This document shows positions 1 through 13,484 of a stretch of 64,000 bases of DNA, piece by piece. Position 1 is the first letter of the stretch; every line of letters begins with the position of its first letter. Position numbers and translations under genes: made by a program. The stretch is from Sanguinoderma infundibulare (taxonomy: Eukaryota > Basidiomycota > Agaricomycetes > Polyporales > Polyporaceae): NCBI GenBank assembly GCA_032821775.1, contig JAVLRN010000007.1:1612001-1676000 (forward strand), read 5' to 3'. The notes beneath the pieces were generated by a model. The model was not told where the DNA came from. It saw only the letters and a list, made by a program, of their open reading frames with translations, and did no database searches.

Positions 1-1470
<1,470 letters not shown>

Positions 1471-1535
1471 TGCAGTCGTAGGAGTGCAGTTAGAGAAGAG
1501 GGGATGTGAGATGCCGCCAACTCGAGGAGCAGAGG

Positions 1536-1547
1536 GTATTATATACC
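1536..1547 (-). promoter_or_regulatory. TATA-like element upstream of pyruvate decarboxylase
   Basis: On the minus strand the sequence reads gtatataata about 70 nt before the ATG at 1470, a normal distance for a TATA box with a short leader. This fits a highly expressed glycolytic/fermentative gene. The match is by eye only. Confidence 0.5.
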
Positions 1548-1947
1548 TGGGTGGCGAGGGGGTAGATCTGTGAAGCCATGCTAGGAGACACGCCTGGGCG
1601 AGGTCACGGTGGGTCTCGTCGAAGGCGATAGGGCGAGAATGAGTTCAATCACCGAGTGCGTTAAATCACCGATGACGCTCCTCACGCTGCCCTCGTCCCT
1701 TACCAATTAGATAAGATTAGATCAACCCGGGATCAAACCATGACGCCTTCGCGGCCCGATCGAGAGATCCGAGCCCGATGGGTTCTATCCAGTGACCACC
1801 AGCTGCTCATGACCCCAGTGGGCCACTCGTGGTCCTGCCATACCAACGCACCAAGAGCGTATGGTCGCACACGGGAGCCTGTGCGAGACCGACCGCGCCT
1901 GCCCGAAGCGGTTCCTGCGGCGGCCTTGAGGCAGCGTTATCTAGGCC

Positions 1948-2340
1948 TCGGGAACGATCCAATGAATGGGCTGGGCTTGAAGGCCTTCTCGAGGTGCGTC
2001 GCAGCCTGATCCAGCCACGCATGCGAACCTGGCTCTGAAACATTTTGCAGCGTGCCCAGTCGTACCCAATGATCGATGGTCCTTGCTTCCGTGCCAGATA
2101 GGACATGTCACAGTCGCAACTTGCCAACCGCCGACACTGGACAGTCTTCGAGCGGTCGAGACCCATCTATCTACTAAAATTATGAGCACAAGCACGAGTC
2201 GGCTTCAATGGACTCACCTTGCCGTTCACATCCAGCCAGCGGCCGATGCGTAGCATGGGAATGTCCATACCCACGACACTATAACTGTCCACGTACTTGA
2301 ATATCACAGTACTCCACAAAGCGCACAAAATCTATGCAAA
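1948..2340 (-). CDS. Possible unrecognised gene, two exon-like stretches
   Basis: I do not recognise a family. Two minus-strand stretches look protein-like and are not explained by the neighbours. One, around 2219-2330, reads YVDSYSVVGMDIPMLRI followed by GRWLDVNGK and ends at a clean gtgagt donor. The other, around 1948-2105, reads RTIDHWVRLGTLQNV, then SEPGSHAWLDQAATHL, then EKAFKPSPFIGSFPRPR and a stop. I could not join them in phase, so at least one boundary or a middle exon is missing. It may be the 3' end of a gene between pyruvate decarboxylase and the secreted protein, or a decayed remnant. Confidence 0.3.
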
Positions 2341-2893
2341 AAGGACTGTACACAAGCGCAAGTCATGAGAGGTCGTGAGGGTGTGATAGCTAGTAAGTAT
2401 GCAACCAGAAAGTGAGCAACACATTCGTGAGAGGTAGCGCGGAACGACGGGCTCTGAGACCCGTCGCTAAGCAAGAGGGAGTGCAACTGTCCGGGTATAA
2501 ACAGAACAAAGGTAACGGCGCTACGACGAGCGTGAATGTCTCTCCTCATGTACAATGTAACCAAGTCAGCGACAGATCAGCAGAAACCAGGTTCTGCAAA
2601 GCTCATCCGTTGTGTACGTATGCGTATGTTTGGACGTGTGCAAATGACCCGCCTCCAGGGCGACGATTTGGGCTTCGTCAGTATAGACAACATGCAAAGA
2701 AATCTTCAAGAGCGGAAACAAGATAGCCTAGGCGGATAATGATAGCAACGACCTTGACAGTGACAACGTGGTGAGCAGCAACGTCGCGGCGAGTGACCAC
2801 CACGGCGCAACAAATGTTGAAGGCAGTGCGGCCCTGTACGTCATACATACCAACGATTAAGTGGAGATGCGCACAACGCGGTGAATGGGGCAC

Positions 2894-4200
2894 CTACGAC
2901 GATGTTGCAGACGGACTGGCCACCATCTTGACGGTGAGCACAGCGACGAAACCGTCCAAAGCCTGGACGCCGTTTCCACCAACAGAGGACGCGTGGTTCA
3001 GACCCGCGGTAGAATTCGACGAGATTCCAGAGAGGTAGAGCGCTTCGGTGCTGTAGGTGTAGCCCATATACGACGTCTGCCCCGAATATGACGTGCTGTT
3101 CGTGATGTTGCCTGTAGGGATGAGCTGCGACTGTGCTGTCGCATTCCCCACTAGCCAATCACTGCAAAAACCACGTCAGGCTCGCACGTGTATGTCAGTG
3201 AACACTTGTTCCTAACCGGCCAAGATTGTACCTAGTATTCCGAAATTAGCATCGCGTCCATCAAACACGAAGACTGATGAACGCACCCGTCGAATATAAT
3301 ATCGTGCCCATCTTGACACGGATTCAATTCCAGACATCAGGGTGGCACGGAAGAAGAACCACGTACCTTGAATAGGCAGCTCGTAAGAGGTGGCCAAGAA
3401 AAACGCTCCACTGAAGTAAGCCGAGGCTAAGTTTGCGTCTGTCATAAGGTCCACAGACGTTCCACGCACCTGTCCCCACTCTGACCGTCTTGGATCCAGT
3501 AGCGGAAGTGGTTTCCGCCGTTTATCGTCTCCTTGCACGTCCCTAGCGAAGGGTCGCCGTAGTCCCATCGCAATTCTGATGTCTGGTTTGCTGCGCACAA
3601 ACCGAAAGACCCCAATTAAGAATTGATCTCAGCGACGCGAGACAGCGGGACAAACGCCGCACGTACCTTGGCCATTGCCGTCGCCGAGGTTGGCCGTCTG
3701 CGGGTCGCCGGCATGCTGCCCGAGACACTCCGAAGCGAACCCGACCGAGCTGCCCAACGCGTCAAGCTCCCCGACCCTCCAAGCATGCAGTACGAGTACG
3801 AGGACGAGGACTACTCACATCATGTAATTCCGGAACCCGCCATTCTCTTCCGTGTCCACGAGCACCCTCTCGTCCGAGTTGCCAGAGACGATCACGTTCA
3901 GCGGCTCCCCGAGCCCGCCTGTGTTCGGAGCCACCTTGGAGATCCCCCGGGGCAACCATCAGTCTCTGCGTGAGATCGGGCAATGCAAGGACTCACCGTC
4001 AGCATACTCCCCCCCGAGCTGGTGGGGTTGTAGAAGCCTGCAGGAGGTACCGAGCGGGAACTTGAGGCGCGTCGCCAGAGTGGGCTCGGGGTCCGGACCC
4101 GAATGGATTCAGAGTTGTGCGCGAGCGAGAGCGCGGGCGTGCAGAGCAGGAGCATGAAGAGAGTGGCAGCGGTCGCCGCCGTCGCGGTCGTGGACGCCAT
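2894..4200 (-). CDS. Secreted protein of unknown function
   Basis: Starts at 4200 with MASTTATAATAATLFMLLL then CTPALSLAHN, a typical signal peptide of about 25 residues. Joining exons by GT-AG signals gives a protein of about 300 residues. Landmarks in order: PPAGFYNPTSSGGSMLT, VAPNTGGLGEPLNVIVSG, SSVGFASECLGQHAGD, NQTSELRWDYGDPSLGTC, GGNHFRYWIQDGQSG, GAFFLATSYELPIQ, GHDII, DGYNLGRDWLVGNATAQ and the C-terminal FVAVLTVKMVASPSATSS. At least seven exons are present; the phase at each join I checked (for example at 4010, 3220 and 3160) is consistent. Several N-x-S/T sites fit an extracellular glycoprotein. It resembles uncharacterised secreted proteins of Agaricomycetes from memory; no catalytic motif is evident. 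Confidence 0.8.
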
Positions 4201-4428
4201 GGCACGGCGATTGTCTGGTGGGTCGAGGAGGGGAGGAGAAAGAGAAGTCCAGGTGGACGGAGGGAGAGAAGGTAAGGAACGTATCGTCGGCAATTGCAAG
4301 CGAGCGGTCTGATTCGGAGTCGCGGCGTGTTCGAAGAGCACCGTCAAGATGATCTAAAACGAGAAAACGATGTAGCGAGAGAGGCCGGCTACCCGATCGG
4401 GCCAAGTTACGCCTCCAAGCCAAGCTGT

Positions 4429-4436
4429 TATATAAG
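4429..4436. promoter_or_regulatory. Palindromic TATA-like element
   Basis: The 8-mer ttatataa reads the same on both strands. It lies 229 nt upstream of the secreted-protein ATG at 4200, which is rather far, so it could serve a longer leader or nothing. No gene on the plus strand is supported here. Confidence 0.25.
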
Positions 4437-6519
4437 CACAATTAGAATAGAACGTGCTTCGCGCCGCCCCCCGCGAGCTGCGACCAGACACCGCCCCGGG
4501 CCCGCTCCACCGCAATCACCTCCGAGACCCACTCCAGCGTCGACTACTCTGCAATACTTATGGGACGTTGAGCGCACAGGCACTGAACTTGAAGTATGGA
4601 TGTGCCGTCACCGTTCACGGAATCGAAGACGATCAGCGCCCCGCCACCACGCTAGGCCGAGCTCGCCCTGGTCGACATCCGCAGTTTGCCTGTCCTTGGC
4701 CTGTCCTCTCAGGCAGCTCCTTCTTGCCATTGGCCGTCTGGACTACCGCCCGCCTCCCCAATTTAGTGTGTGCGTGTCCAAGCCACCTCGAGCTCTTGTT
4801 TCTTCGACAACGACCACCGTGTTCTTATTATTCGGGCCATGGGCAAGCTGCGTCGACCTGGCGGCGGGCGCGACCAATTATCTTCTGTGCGGCTGTGCGA
4901 CTGGTACGGTCTCAACGACAACGCCGAAGGTCCCTGGGCATGATATTTTGAGGTCCGTCGCATTGTTCGCTGCAGACTCCACACATTACGCTAAAATTCA
5001 TCTTCATCGGCAACGACAATGACAAGGTGAAGTCTCACCCGTTCCGGCCAGCGCCCGGACCCGGAATCGACCATGCCGCCATGCAACGTGTATCCTTGGC
5101 TATCCTTGGTCGACGGCCTGGCAACCGTTGGGTGCGGTCTGTTCTTCGCAGACGGTTGATCGGATTCACCGGGAGTCGACGACGCCCAGCGTTCGTTCGG
5201 TGCTTGTCATCCTGCAAGCGCAAGGGCATCTCGGGACTGTGCATTGCTGGACCTGTCAGGCATCGGATCTGTCCTCTCTAACACTTACCTGTCGTACCAG
5301 CATCCATAGACACAGAACGAAGTCGGTATCGGCTGCGCACTCGTCGCTCAGCGACCCGTCTAGTGACCGATTTCGATTTTCCAGAAGCCGATGACGGTGC
5401 TGTATAACGTTAGACGTAAGCATGTGCATATCGCGTATGGTACTGATTCCGCTGGCAGAATTCGTCTCCTATTCCACCCATGTCGACGGCGATCATGTCG
5501 GCATGATGTCGGAAACACTGACCAGCAGTGTCCAAAATCTTCGCGCGACTTCTAGCAGGTCCTTAGGGGTTGCTGCTGTGAGATCTGACATCGCAGGGTG
5601 GCCGTGAACGTTGACGTTTCCGAAGGAATACGGATCTCTTGCTCACGGTAAGTAAGAATGTGTCTGCCTATGACAAGCGCGACCCTTCTGATGTTGGAAC
5701 AGTTCGCAGCACTCACTGCACTGTTGCAGTAGCGAAGCATCTGTCAATTCAGGTCGCATGTGTTGCGTCATTGCTCAGTGGCACCCTGTTTTCCCTAGGC
5801 GCAGATGAAAGTAAGTCTTTATCAGTGAGTTCGAACATGACTGACTCGGGCAAGGCGCATACTTGTGGAATTCGAAGGCTCGTCTCCTGTATAAGCTACG
5901 AGATGTTGCCCCTTGTCCCGATTTGACTTGACGCGGGCGCTCCGCGGTTCAGGTGGTGTCCCCCACTGTCAAACTGGCCCGTATCCAACGCCGCACTGAC
6001 AGCGACCTCGTATGCGCCGGCGGGTTCTATTCGCACATGTCACTTCATTTTTCCCAGGGGCGGCCACTGACTCGCACCGGCTCCACATATGGCGCTCGAT
6101 CCGGATGATTTTTCACATACAGTTAGCAGGTATTCCTACTCCCGGAAGTCCCGTCGCTCTATTCTTGCTATCCAGGAATACGGGGAGGTATTCAACTCAG
6201 TCTTCAGGAAGCCAGGTTACCGCCAAAACGCTTTGGAGAAGAGTGCATGCCGTCATACATTCGCATCTTCCGCCATCCGCCATCGTTTTCCCATCTCATG
6301 ACCCGGGAATATCCCTAATGATACACGCATTCGCCACGCCGCTCAAAGTCCTTGACCGCAGTTTCCAAGGCGAGAGGCAGGCGGCTTACCTACTCCATAA
6401 AGTACGCGCTCGCGGGAGCAGCGTTCGGAACCTCTTCCTTCCCTGAGGCTCTCATTCGACCGTCCCATCCCTCCAGGATCGGCTCCATTGCCTTTCGACC
6501 GGTGCACCTGGCTTCGACC
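4437..6519. other. Intergenic, no supported gene
   Basis: Several open frames exist (the longest is a plus-strand frame at 4294-5022), but they are Arg/Pro/Ser-rich, have no splice-consistent extension and match no family I know. The AT content rises around 5400-6300. I see no transposon ends or tRNA here. Confidence 0.5.
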
Positions 6520-8666
6520 ATGGCGACGATCCAAACTTTCCCGATCACCTTCATCCCTGCGGAGAGTGCGACGGGGCCAGCCTCGAGCTCTCCCACCGGC
6601 GTTGCCTCGGTCCCGGCCAATGGCTCCTCGGCTTTGCAGAGCCTGCTGGACGACATCGCGGATTTGAACGTCGCTTCGGCAGCGCTGCTTATCGGGCTGG
6701 TCATCGCGTCCATGTAACGAAGTCTTGTATATGCAACAGTTCGTTCTCCGTCGCTCATCTTCACCCGCATAGTACGTTCGGGATCGTGTGCACGAAGGCA
6801 GTAGCCTACTTCCGCGGGAAGCACAACGGCGGGGTATTGGCTCTCGGAACGGTGAGTCGTGTGCGTGGTCCGGCTCTCGCAACGGTGAGTCGTGTGCGTG
6901 GTCCGTTGCAGCATCGTTTGCTGATCGAGCCTTGGAAAAGGTCGTGATTTTGGTGTGAGTGCATCGTCTATTTGTCGAGATCGAGATGGGAGAGATCACA
7001 CCTCAAAGGTTGCTTAACGTGGCCCAATTCGTCGCCACCGTCGCCGCGGCCTACTCCTCGATGATCATTGATTATGGGAATCGGGAGAGTCTACTTAGTA
7101 CTAAATGGTGAGTTCCATGGTGGCCTGCTGTATTTTGTGTCCTGACGAATGCGTGGCCACGACCAGGAGCGTTACGGTAAGATACACTATTCGTGCAATT
7201 GCATAACATTACTCAAATATGCTTTGATCTCCCAGATTCAAGTTGGCCTTGTGGTAAGCCTGTGTCCTTGGCTGCTCTTTGGTCGCTCCCTATATTCATA
7301 TCTCTAAAACACGCGCAATGACAGGGTTTCGCTGCAACGATCGCGCACATGTAAGTTTGCAATACAATGCCACAATCGCAATTGCTAAGCAAATGGGATC
7401 AGTTTCTTCGCCTTCCGTCTCCGCGCTGGTTAGTGGCCCCGTCATCTCCGATCTTGTTCCCCATTAACTCTTTGCTAGCCAAGCGAAGCACGCTCCTCAC
7501 GATGACTATTGTGTGCATCTCGAATACGTTGGTAACGTGGTGAAACTAACACATCCTTTGCAGTTGTTCTTCACGCTGTTGCAATTCGGTGAGGCACTCA
7601 TTCTCCGTGAATAATTTGGTTATTGATGGCCACCGTCAGCCATTGCCATCGGTAAGCGTCGGACGTAATTTGTCAGCTACGCATAAAACTGAACCGATGG
7701 GCGAAGTCGCTGTGGGACAGATGTGAATACCGCACATTTGATGCTTCGAACCTTTCTAACGGTGTGATACTCACAGGACCCAAATGGGCTTCGTTAATAT
7801 ACTGCTTGTGAACACCGGTAGCATCGTCAGTGAATGTGATTTCGAACTCCAAAGTACACACGCTAATCGAATATAACAGTGGCCTGAGTGCACGACGTAC
7901 TCTATTGCGGCTGGGATCAACATTACCATTGCCGCGATTGCCTACGTATGGATCCAGAAGCCCTACGTTCTCCAGAAGTAAGTAGGAACACTCCTCCAAG
8001 TACAGTCTATCACTGATTACTTTGTATCAGATACGGCCACACGACGTTCATGGAGGAGTTTGAATATTGGACCGTCAAGAGTCTCTTCGGCGCCGCGTAA
8101 GACTATTTCCACTTCCATGCTGCATTCTGTTCTATCTTACCAAACCATGGTGATTCTTAGATGTCTCTCTATCTTCAACGCGATCGAATCCACTATTATG
8201 GACATTGACATGATCTGGCTTGCCGGCACCTTCGTCCTTGGAAATCGTACGTACTCTCCCGAGCGATGCTCGGATAACAGCTAACCACGCCGCCCATAAA
8301 GTGTACACGCTGAGCGTTCTCTTGACGTGCGTTCGGTTTCTACTGCATTGGCTGCCCACTTACTCAATGATCTCGTAGGCTGGAGTCAGATCGCCCAACT
8401 GGCGTCTCGCCGACTGTGATCTCCCTCGCGTCGGTGCACCGATCAGACACAAGCTCGACGCGTCGTCGCTCTGGAGCCTCAGCGACGACTCTGACGGACG
8501 ACGACGCTGCGCTCTGGGATGACATCGTCAAGGCTCAGAGGATCAAGGCGGCTCGCTCGAGCCTCCCGAAGGTGCGTCCCCGCTTACCGGAGTGGGGAAT
8601 TGGTCACTGACCCATGCTCAGGACTCTGCCAACGACGTTGGCTACGAGAAGGGTATCGCTGTGTGA
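6520..8666 (+). CDS. DUF6534-like multi-pass membrane protein
   Basis: Start at 6520 (MATIQTFPITFIPAES). The first helix is NVASAALLIGLVIASI, joined across an intron to TFGIVCTKAVAYFRGKHNGG, the N-terminal pattern of the basidiomycete DUF6534 family. Later exons give AQFVATVAAAYSSMII, KWSVTIQVGLV (through a 10-nt exon at 7167-7176), GFAATIAHMFFAFRLRA, LLTMTIVCISNTL, LFFTLLQF, YSIAAGINITIAAIAYVWI, FNAIESTIMDIDMIWLAG and NLYTLSVLLT. The tail is polar and ends DSANDVGYEKGIAV at 8666. About seven hydrophobic segments are expected. The function of the family is unknown. Boundaries near 6930-7000 and 7640-7880 remain unresolved: the 12-nt candidate exon at 7640-7651 does not keep phase with the exon at 7882. 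Confidence 0.8.
6839..6904 (+). repeat. 33-bp tandem duplication carrying a splice donor
   Basis: Two adjacent 33-bp units (6839-6871 and 6872-6904) differ at one base (g versus c, 9th base). Each contains the donor acg|gtgagt that closes the second exon of the DUF6534-like gene. Because 33 is divisible by 3 and the copy is open in frame, use of the second donor would insert 11 residues. Confidence 0.9.
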
Positions 8667-9935
8667 TTTCGGGCGGCCAAGCGAAGGCGCAGCGGTTTCT
8701 TTGGAGGCTCATGCTCCCTATATCCTATGCTCTCTCGATCGGGTTGCTTCTTGCATCCTGACTTTGGACAGCGCCCTCGTCTCATGGAAGGTAAACACGA
8801 AAACCCATTGTATCTTGTAATCCTTAGATATCCCCTTGTATAACGTATCGATGTGATGAAGACTCAGGACACTGCGGGACCTCTTTATGCACCCGCTGTG
8901 CGACTTCCAGCTTCGGCTATCGCAACAGCACTTCTCTCGAGCCATCGGATGTCTGACTTGGAACGCCGGCTGTCTCTTGCATTGTCCTAAGCATGAGCAC
9001 TGATGTGATGTCCAATTTCAAGACATACGTAAGTTTAACGCGACTGCAGAGCAGCCCAGCTTCCCGACTCTTTCGTCCATAATGAATTCCCATAAGGGTG
9101 CGAACACACCTGCATCTTCCCATGCAGGTCATAGTCTCTTCGGGACGGCGTATACGTCCGGTTCACAGCCGCTTTGTCATAGGCCCACGGTGCGGCGCAA
9201 GGCCCTTCGATTACCTGCGGCGGAAATGACAAACGTAAATACGGACCACGGAATTGTGCAGCCGCATTGACGTACCAAAACAAGCCACTTCTTTGGCTGT
9301 CACTTTGGCTCGAGCCTGAGATCTGAGAGGCCGACGGACAACGCAGCGCACAGTCCGTCGGTGGGAACAAGACCTTGCGCTGATGGTCTGCATCGTACCA
9401 TGCCTCTCGAGTGAGACATCCGTGTGCAGATAGCAACACGGGCAGTAAATCGGGTATATGGACTCAGCGTTTGCGACACGTTTGAGGTATCGGAGATACC
9501 GCGCACAGCCTAGGTCTCGCGACCTGGTCTGAGGGTTGCCAGATCCAGCACGCTGAGCGACGGTGCTCCCAGAAGCGCGCCGGCCGCATTTAGGATGCTC
9601 AGAGAGAGACAGAGAAGCTAGGAGGGCTCTGAAGGGCAGAAGGCGTGTGGCGGACACGGTAGAAGCGGGATATGGAGAGAAGAGGACGGGGCGGAGGTTG
9701 AGCGAGGGGAAGATCTGCGGGGGAGCGTGCATGGAAACCAAGGCCAAGGGGCATTGGCAAGGCATTGGCACTGGCAGCGTGAGGGTCGCGATGACGCCGG
9801 TGCGCTACTTCTTGTCTCTGCTCTTCACCTTCCTCGCCCGCCCCCGCCGTCTGCGACGCCGACGGCGCCGTCCTCGTCCTTCCTTCAGCCCGCCCCTCGT
9901 TTCTCATGATCATCTGTGTCCTCTAGCTGCGTCCA
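8667..9935. other. Intergenic, no supported gene
   Basis: Contains the 3' flank of the membrane-protein gene and the upstream region of the 9936 gene. A minus-strand open frame of 134 codons (9035-9439) shows no family resemblance and no splice partners, so I do not call it. From about 9560 to 9700 the plus strand is purine-rich, then pyrimidine-rich up to the ATG, as is common in basidiomycete promoters. Confidence 0.5.
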
Positions 9936-12900
9936 ATGACCCCTCGCCCTGTGCAGGCTATTCGCAAGTCTCGTCCTCTGTCGGCAATTTTCATCGGCTC
10001 TGCTGGTTCAACGCCCCCCGCCCTCCCTGATCTACCTGAACCACCCAGCCCTAGTACTTCCTCCGCATCTGGTCTCCCCTCTCCACCCGCGACCAACTCC
10101 ACGGGGAGCGGGAGTGTTGGTGGAGGCAGTACAAACGCCGGCAGTCTCCGTCACCGAACGCCCATCCAAAGCTCGAGCAGTAGCATGCCCGGCGGCGGCG
10201 GCGGCGACAAGTCTTATGACTACCGCAGGAAGAGGTCATCCATCATAGAAGACGACGACGACGCAGATGAGAATGAGAACGATGAGGATAACACGGCGCG
10301 GTTCGATGAACGGAGACGTTCCTTGACCAAGGGTACCGATAATGCGACCGCACTCCAGCAGATCAAGAGCCTGACCCAGCGGAATCGTATGGTATGTGGC
10401 GGGCATCGTACTGGAACGCATATACTGACAATATTCGCCGCCGATCATTTCGATTGAACCCATCTATTCGGGACGTTGCCGCGCACAAATCCCATTATCG
10501 CCTACTTCCATCTCTCCTCTCAATCTCTCTATCCTGGTATATGGTATCCCCTAGGTTCTGGACAAACTCTCTTCGATTTCCCGCCTCAACTCCCCGGCAC
10601 CTTCGATGAACCAAATCCGATCCCCGCGGTCTGCACCATCTGGCTCTAACTCGTCGCCTTCTGCTTCTACTACGTCCTCTTCGCGCGTCTCATCATCTCA
10701 CAGTCGGCCTCCCTCTGTAACCAACTCCTCCGCCAACGGACGGCGCCGAGACACACTTTCTGGCTCAGAGACGGAGCGCGAAAGTGTTCACCACTCAACC
10801 TACTCTACTTCCTCAGACGGTAAAACAACCCCTCCACCTTTCCCATCAACCCTCCCAGAAATCCGCGGTGCTACGTCCGCACGCCAGCGCCGTATCTCTG
10901 CACCAGCTTCTCCCGGAAAAGTCCGCGCGGGGACCCAAGACAAGGACCCAGGACCCTCACGGTCCCCTCGCAAGCGCGTATCCGTCGCCCTTTCGGTAGA
11001 TGAGGGATACGGGAACTATCGTTCAGACGACGAAGACGTGACAAGGGCTGCATTGGCTGCGGTGGCGTCATCTCGGAGGAGTCCACCTGGGGGAGCCGGA
11101 AAGAAGGGCAGACAGCCGTTGCCTAGGGAGTTTAGGGAGAGAACGCTGTCGGACGAGAAGGTACGCATGCACGTCCTATTACCTGAACATTATTGCGAAC
11201 GTGCATGTTCTAGGCACCAGACATCGAGCCAGCTACACCCCATCGTTTGGCCAACCGTGCGGAGTTGGGGCGGGCGTCGCCTTCTCCACGCAAACCTCGT
11301 ATTTCCACTTCGGATCCCCCGGGATCCCCTCGACGAGCGGGCCAATCCCGGTATTCCACCGTACGCGAGCTCACGCGAAAACATCAGACGCGATGGTCGA
11401 CAGACCTTTCCTCGCCCTCCCGTGAGCTCCCAGAACAATCGTTCGACAACGCTGGCAAGCGTCAAGGACATCGGACGGGGAGCGCCGAGGGTCCGTTAGG
11501 GACAGTCGGAGGGAGGAGTTTGATCGGAGAGGGACTTCGCGCTGCTGGCCTCGCCAAAAGACGAGACGAAGATGTCTTCACTTCCACCAATGGGAGTGTG
11601 CATTCACCGACGATTGGAGAGCAGACGAGGTCCACGGGCAACTCTTCGATCATGTCCAGCAACGATGGCGATTCTAGCTATGACCGCAGCTTTGACAACG
11701 GCAGCCGTGTTAGCGAAGGCGTTGGGCCTCCACGCAACCCGAAGACACCGATGAACGCGAGTATGCGGGCTAGACCACAGAGCGGGATATTGTCTCGTCC
11801 TGTCACCTCAATGGCCGCCCTGCACCATGACCAATTGGCACCTCCACGTACAGCCCCTCCTGCTCTCAGAAGCTATCGGTCGACCTATACGCTTCCAAAT
11901 AGGAACGTCGAGGACCTTCAACGCCAGTCTCTCGACAGGTCCTCTCCGTATGGGACGATACGTTCGTCAACTGCGCTGGGCGGTTCGCGAGAGGCCAACG
12001 GCGACCACAGGAGGCTCATGCTAGAAGCGCTTACCATGTTCGAATCCCATCTCTCCCGCTTGCCTCCCATGGGGCAGACCACGACTACAACCATCCCCGA
12101 GGTTTTCCAGAGCGCCCAGCATCTTGTGCATTCGTTAGACAAGCTGAACGCCATGCTCAAGGAAGGGACCAACAAAGCTCTGGAGGCACAGATCGATGCC
12201 GAGCTCGCGGACTACAAGGACGGTGTCGACCTCCCGGAGTTATGGCGCGAAGTTGGTTCGGACCATCGGGAGAACCTTCGCGTTAGTGACGAAGTTGTCC
12301 GCAACATAACCGGCTTCATGCTGGGCGTTGGGAAGATTCTCCGTGAGGCCACCTCCGGCACACAACACCTCCGAACGATGAGTTTGGACGAGGACGTGAC
12401 ACGGAGGATGACTCCCGAGATCCAGTTGAACGGCGGTCGTGAATTGGATGGTCGTCGTAGTCGGGAGCTCAGGCGCAGTTGGGAGCCCGGCAAGATGGCG
12501 AGGCTGTCGAGCTTGGAGAGGAACGGGGCCGTTGGATCTCGCCCCGGGTCATCCATGAACGTCCCGCGAAGCTCTACTGGTACATCTAGTAGCGAGGGCC
12601 GCAGCGTGACCGACGCGAACGATGGCACGCCCGCGACAGTCCGCCAATCTGCACCGATCTCTGCCCCCACTACCGCCGCACGCCGTCTATACACCCCCCG
12701 GGATCGCGTAGACACCCTCACAAAGACCTTCAGCCCCGTTGACGAGTTTGGCAGTCCCGCCGACTACGAGCCGTCCCCTACCCCCATTTCTAGGCAAAAC
12801 CATGTCTCTTTCTCCGATCGCCGCGCGCTACCCGCCCTCGCTGTTGCCCCTTCTCTTCCAACCCTACCCTCTGAGTCTCTGCTCAACCGAAGCACCACAA

Positions 12901-13484
12901 CGTCTAAGACTGCAACGGACAGGCTGGGCCGGCGCAAGGTTTCCGGCACCTCCATCGTCACTGTCCGTGGTGAGCCATTCACGCCATCCATCAAGCCACC
13001 GAACACGACGACCGCAGTCACCCCTGCCACAGTGTCCCTTTCTCCTGAGAGCAGCACCAACACCGCGCCGTTCCCGATGCTGAGAAGCGACTCGGGTAGC
13101 TCCTCGCAAGCAAACGGTGTCACCTTTTCTCGTCCCTCTACAACCTCGGTATCCTCGACGTTGACTGGGCTGCGGCAACAGCATGAGAGGGGTGCGACGA
13201 ATCGAAAGGTGTCTCTTAATTCTATGTTTGCTAATCGTACCTTAGCGCCCGCTCTCGCGCCTCCAGCCCCCATCTCATCTACCCCGTCTGGTTCCGAGTC
13301 TGAGAGGGAGAGGGAATCGCGCTCCCGAACCATCAGCTCTCGCCCTAGAGCATCGCTGGAGTCGAGTCACGGTGAGGGAAGTCCCGTAGACGCCGTCCGG
13401 AAGAGCTTGGCCACCACCGTATCTTATTCCGCCGCACGCAAAGAACGACGCCGAACGATCACCGAGATATTCTCGCAAAGATGA
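9936..13484 (+). CDS. Large, mostly disordered protein of unknown function
   Basis: Three exons join in phase: 9936-10391, 10555-11160 and 11214-13484, with gtatgt and gtacgc donors and ctag acceptors, giving 1,110 residues. The protein begins MTPRPVQAIRKSRPLSAIFI and is Ser/Pro/Arg-rich. Two ordered islands stand out: residues about 140-165 (ATALQQIKSLTQRNRM then VLDKLSSISRLNSPAPS, crossing intron 1) and residues about 620-737, a helical block containing LMLEALTMFESHLSRLPPMG, VHSLDKLNAMLKEGTNKALE and VRNITGFMLGVGKILREAT. The C-terminus is RKERRRTITEIFSQR. Many basic SP/TP-type sites suggest phosphoregulation, perhaps at the cytoskeleton or cell cortex, but that is inference. No named domain was recognised. 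Confidence 0.85.

Noticed and set aside
4294..5022. 242-codon plus-strand frame upstream of the secreted protein gene
   Set aside because: Arg/Pro/Ser/Thr-rich, overlaps the likely promoter, no domain or splice partners.
6343..6999. 218-codon minus-strand frame with repeated HTTHR/HDSPLREP-like units
   Set aside because: Antisense to the DUF6534-like gene; its repeat is simply the 33-bp tandem duplication read backwards.
12038..12052. tRNA B-box-like gttcgaatccc
   Set aside because: It lies inside the 9936-13484 coding exon, with no A box at the right spacing and no acceptor stem.
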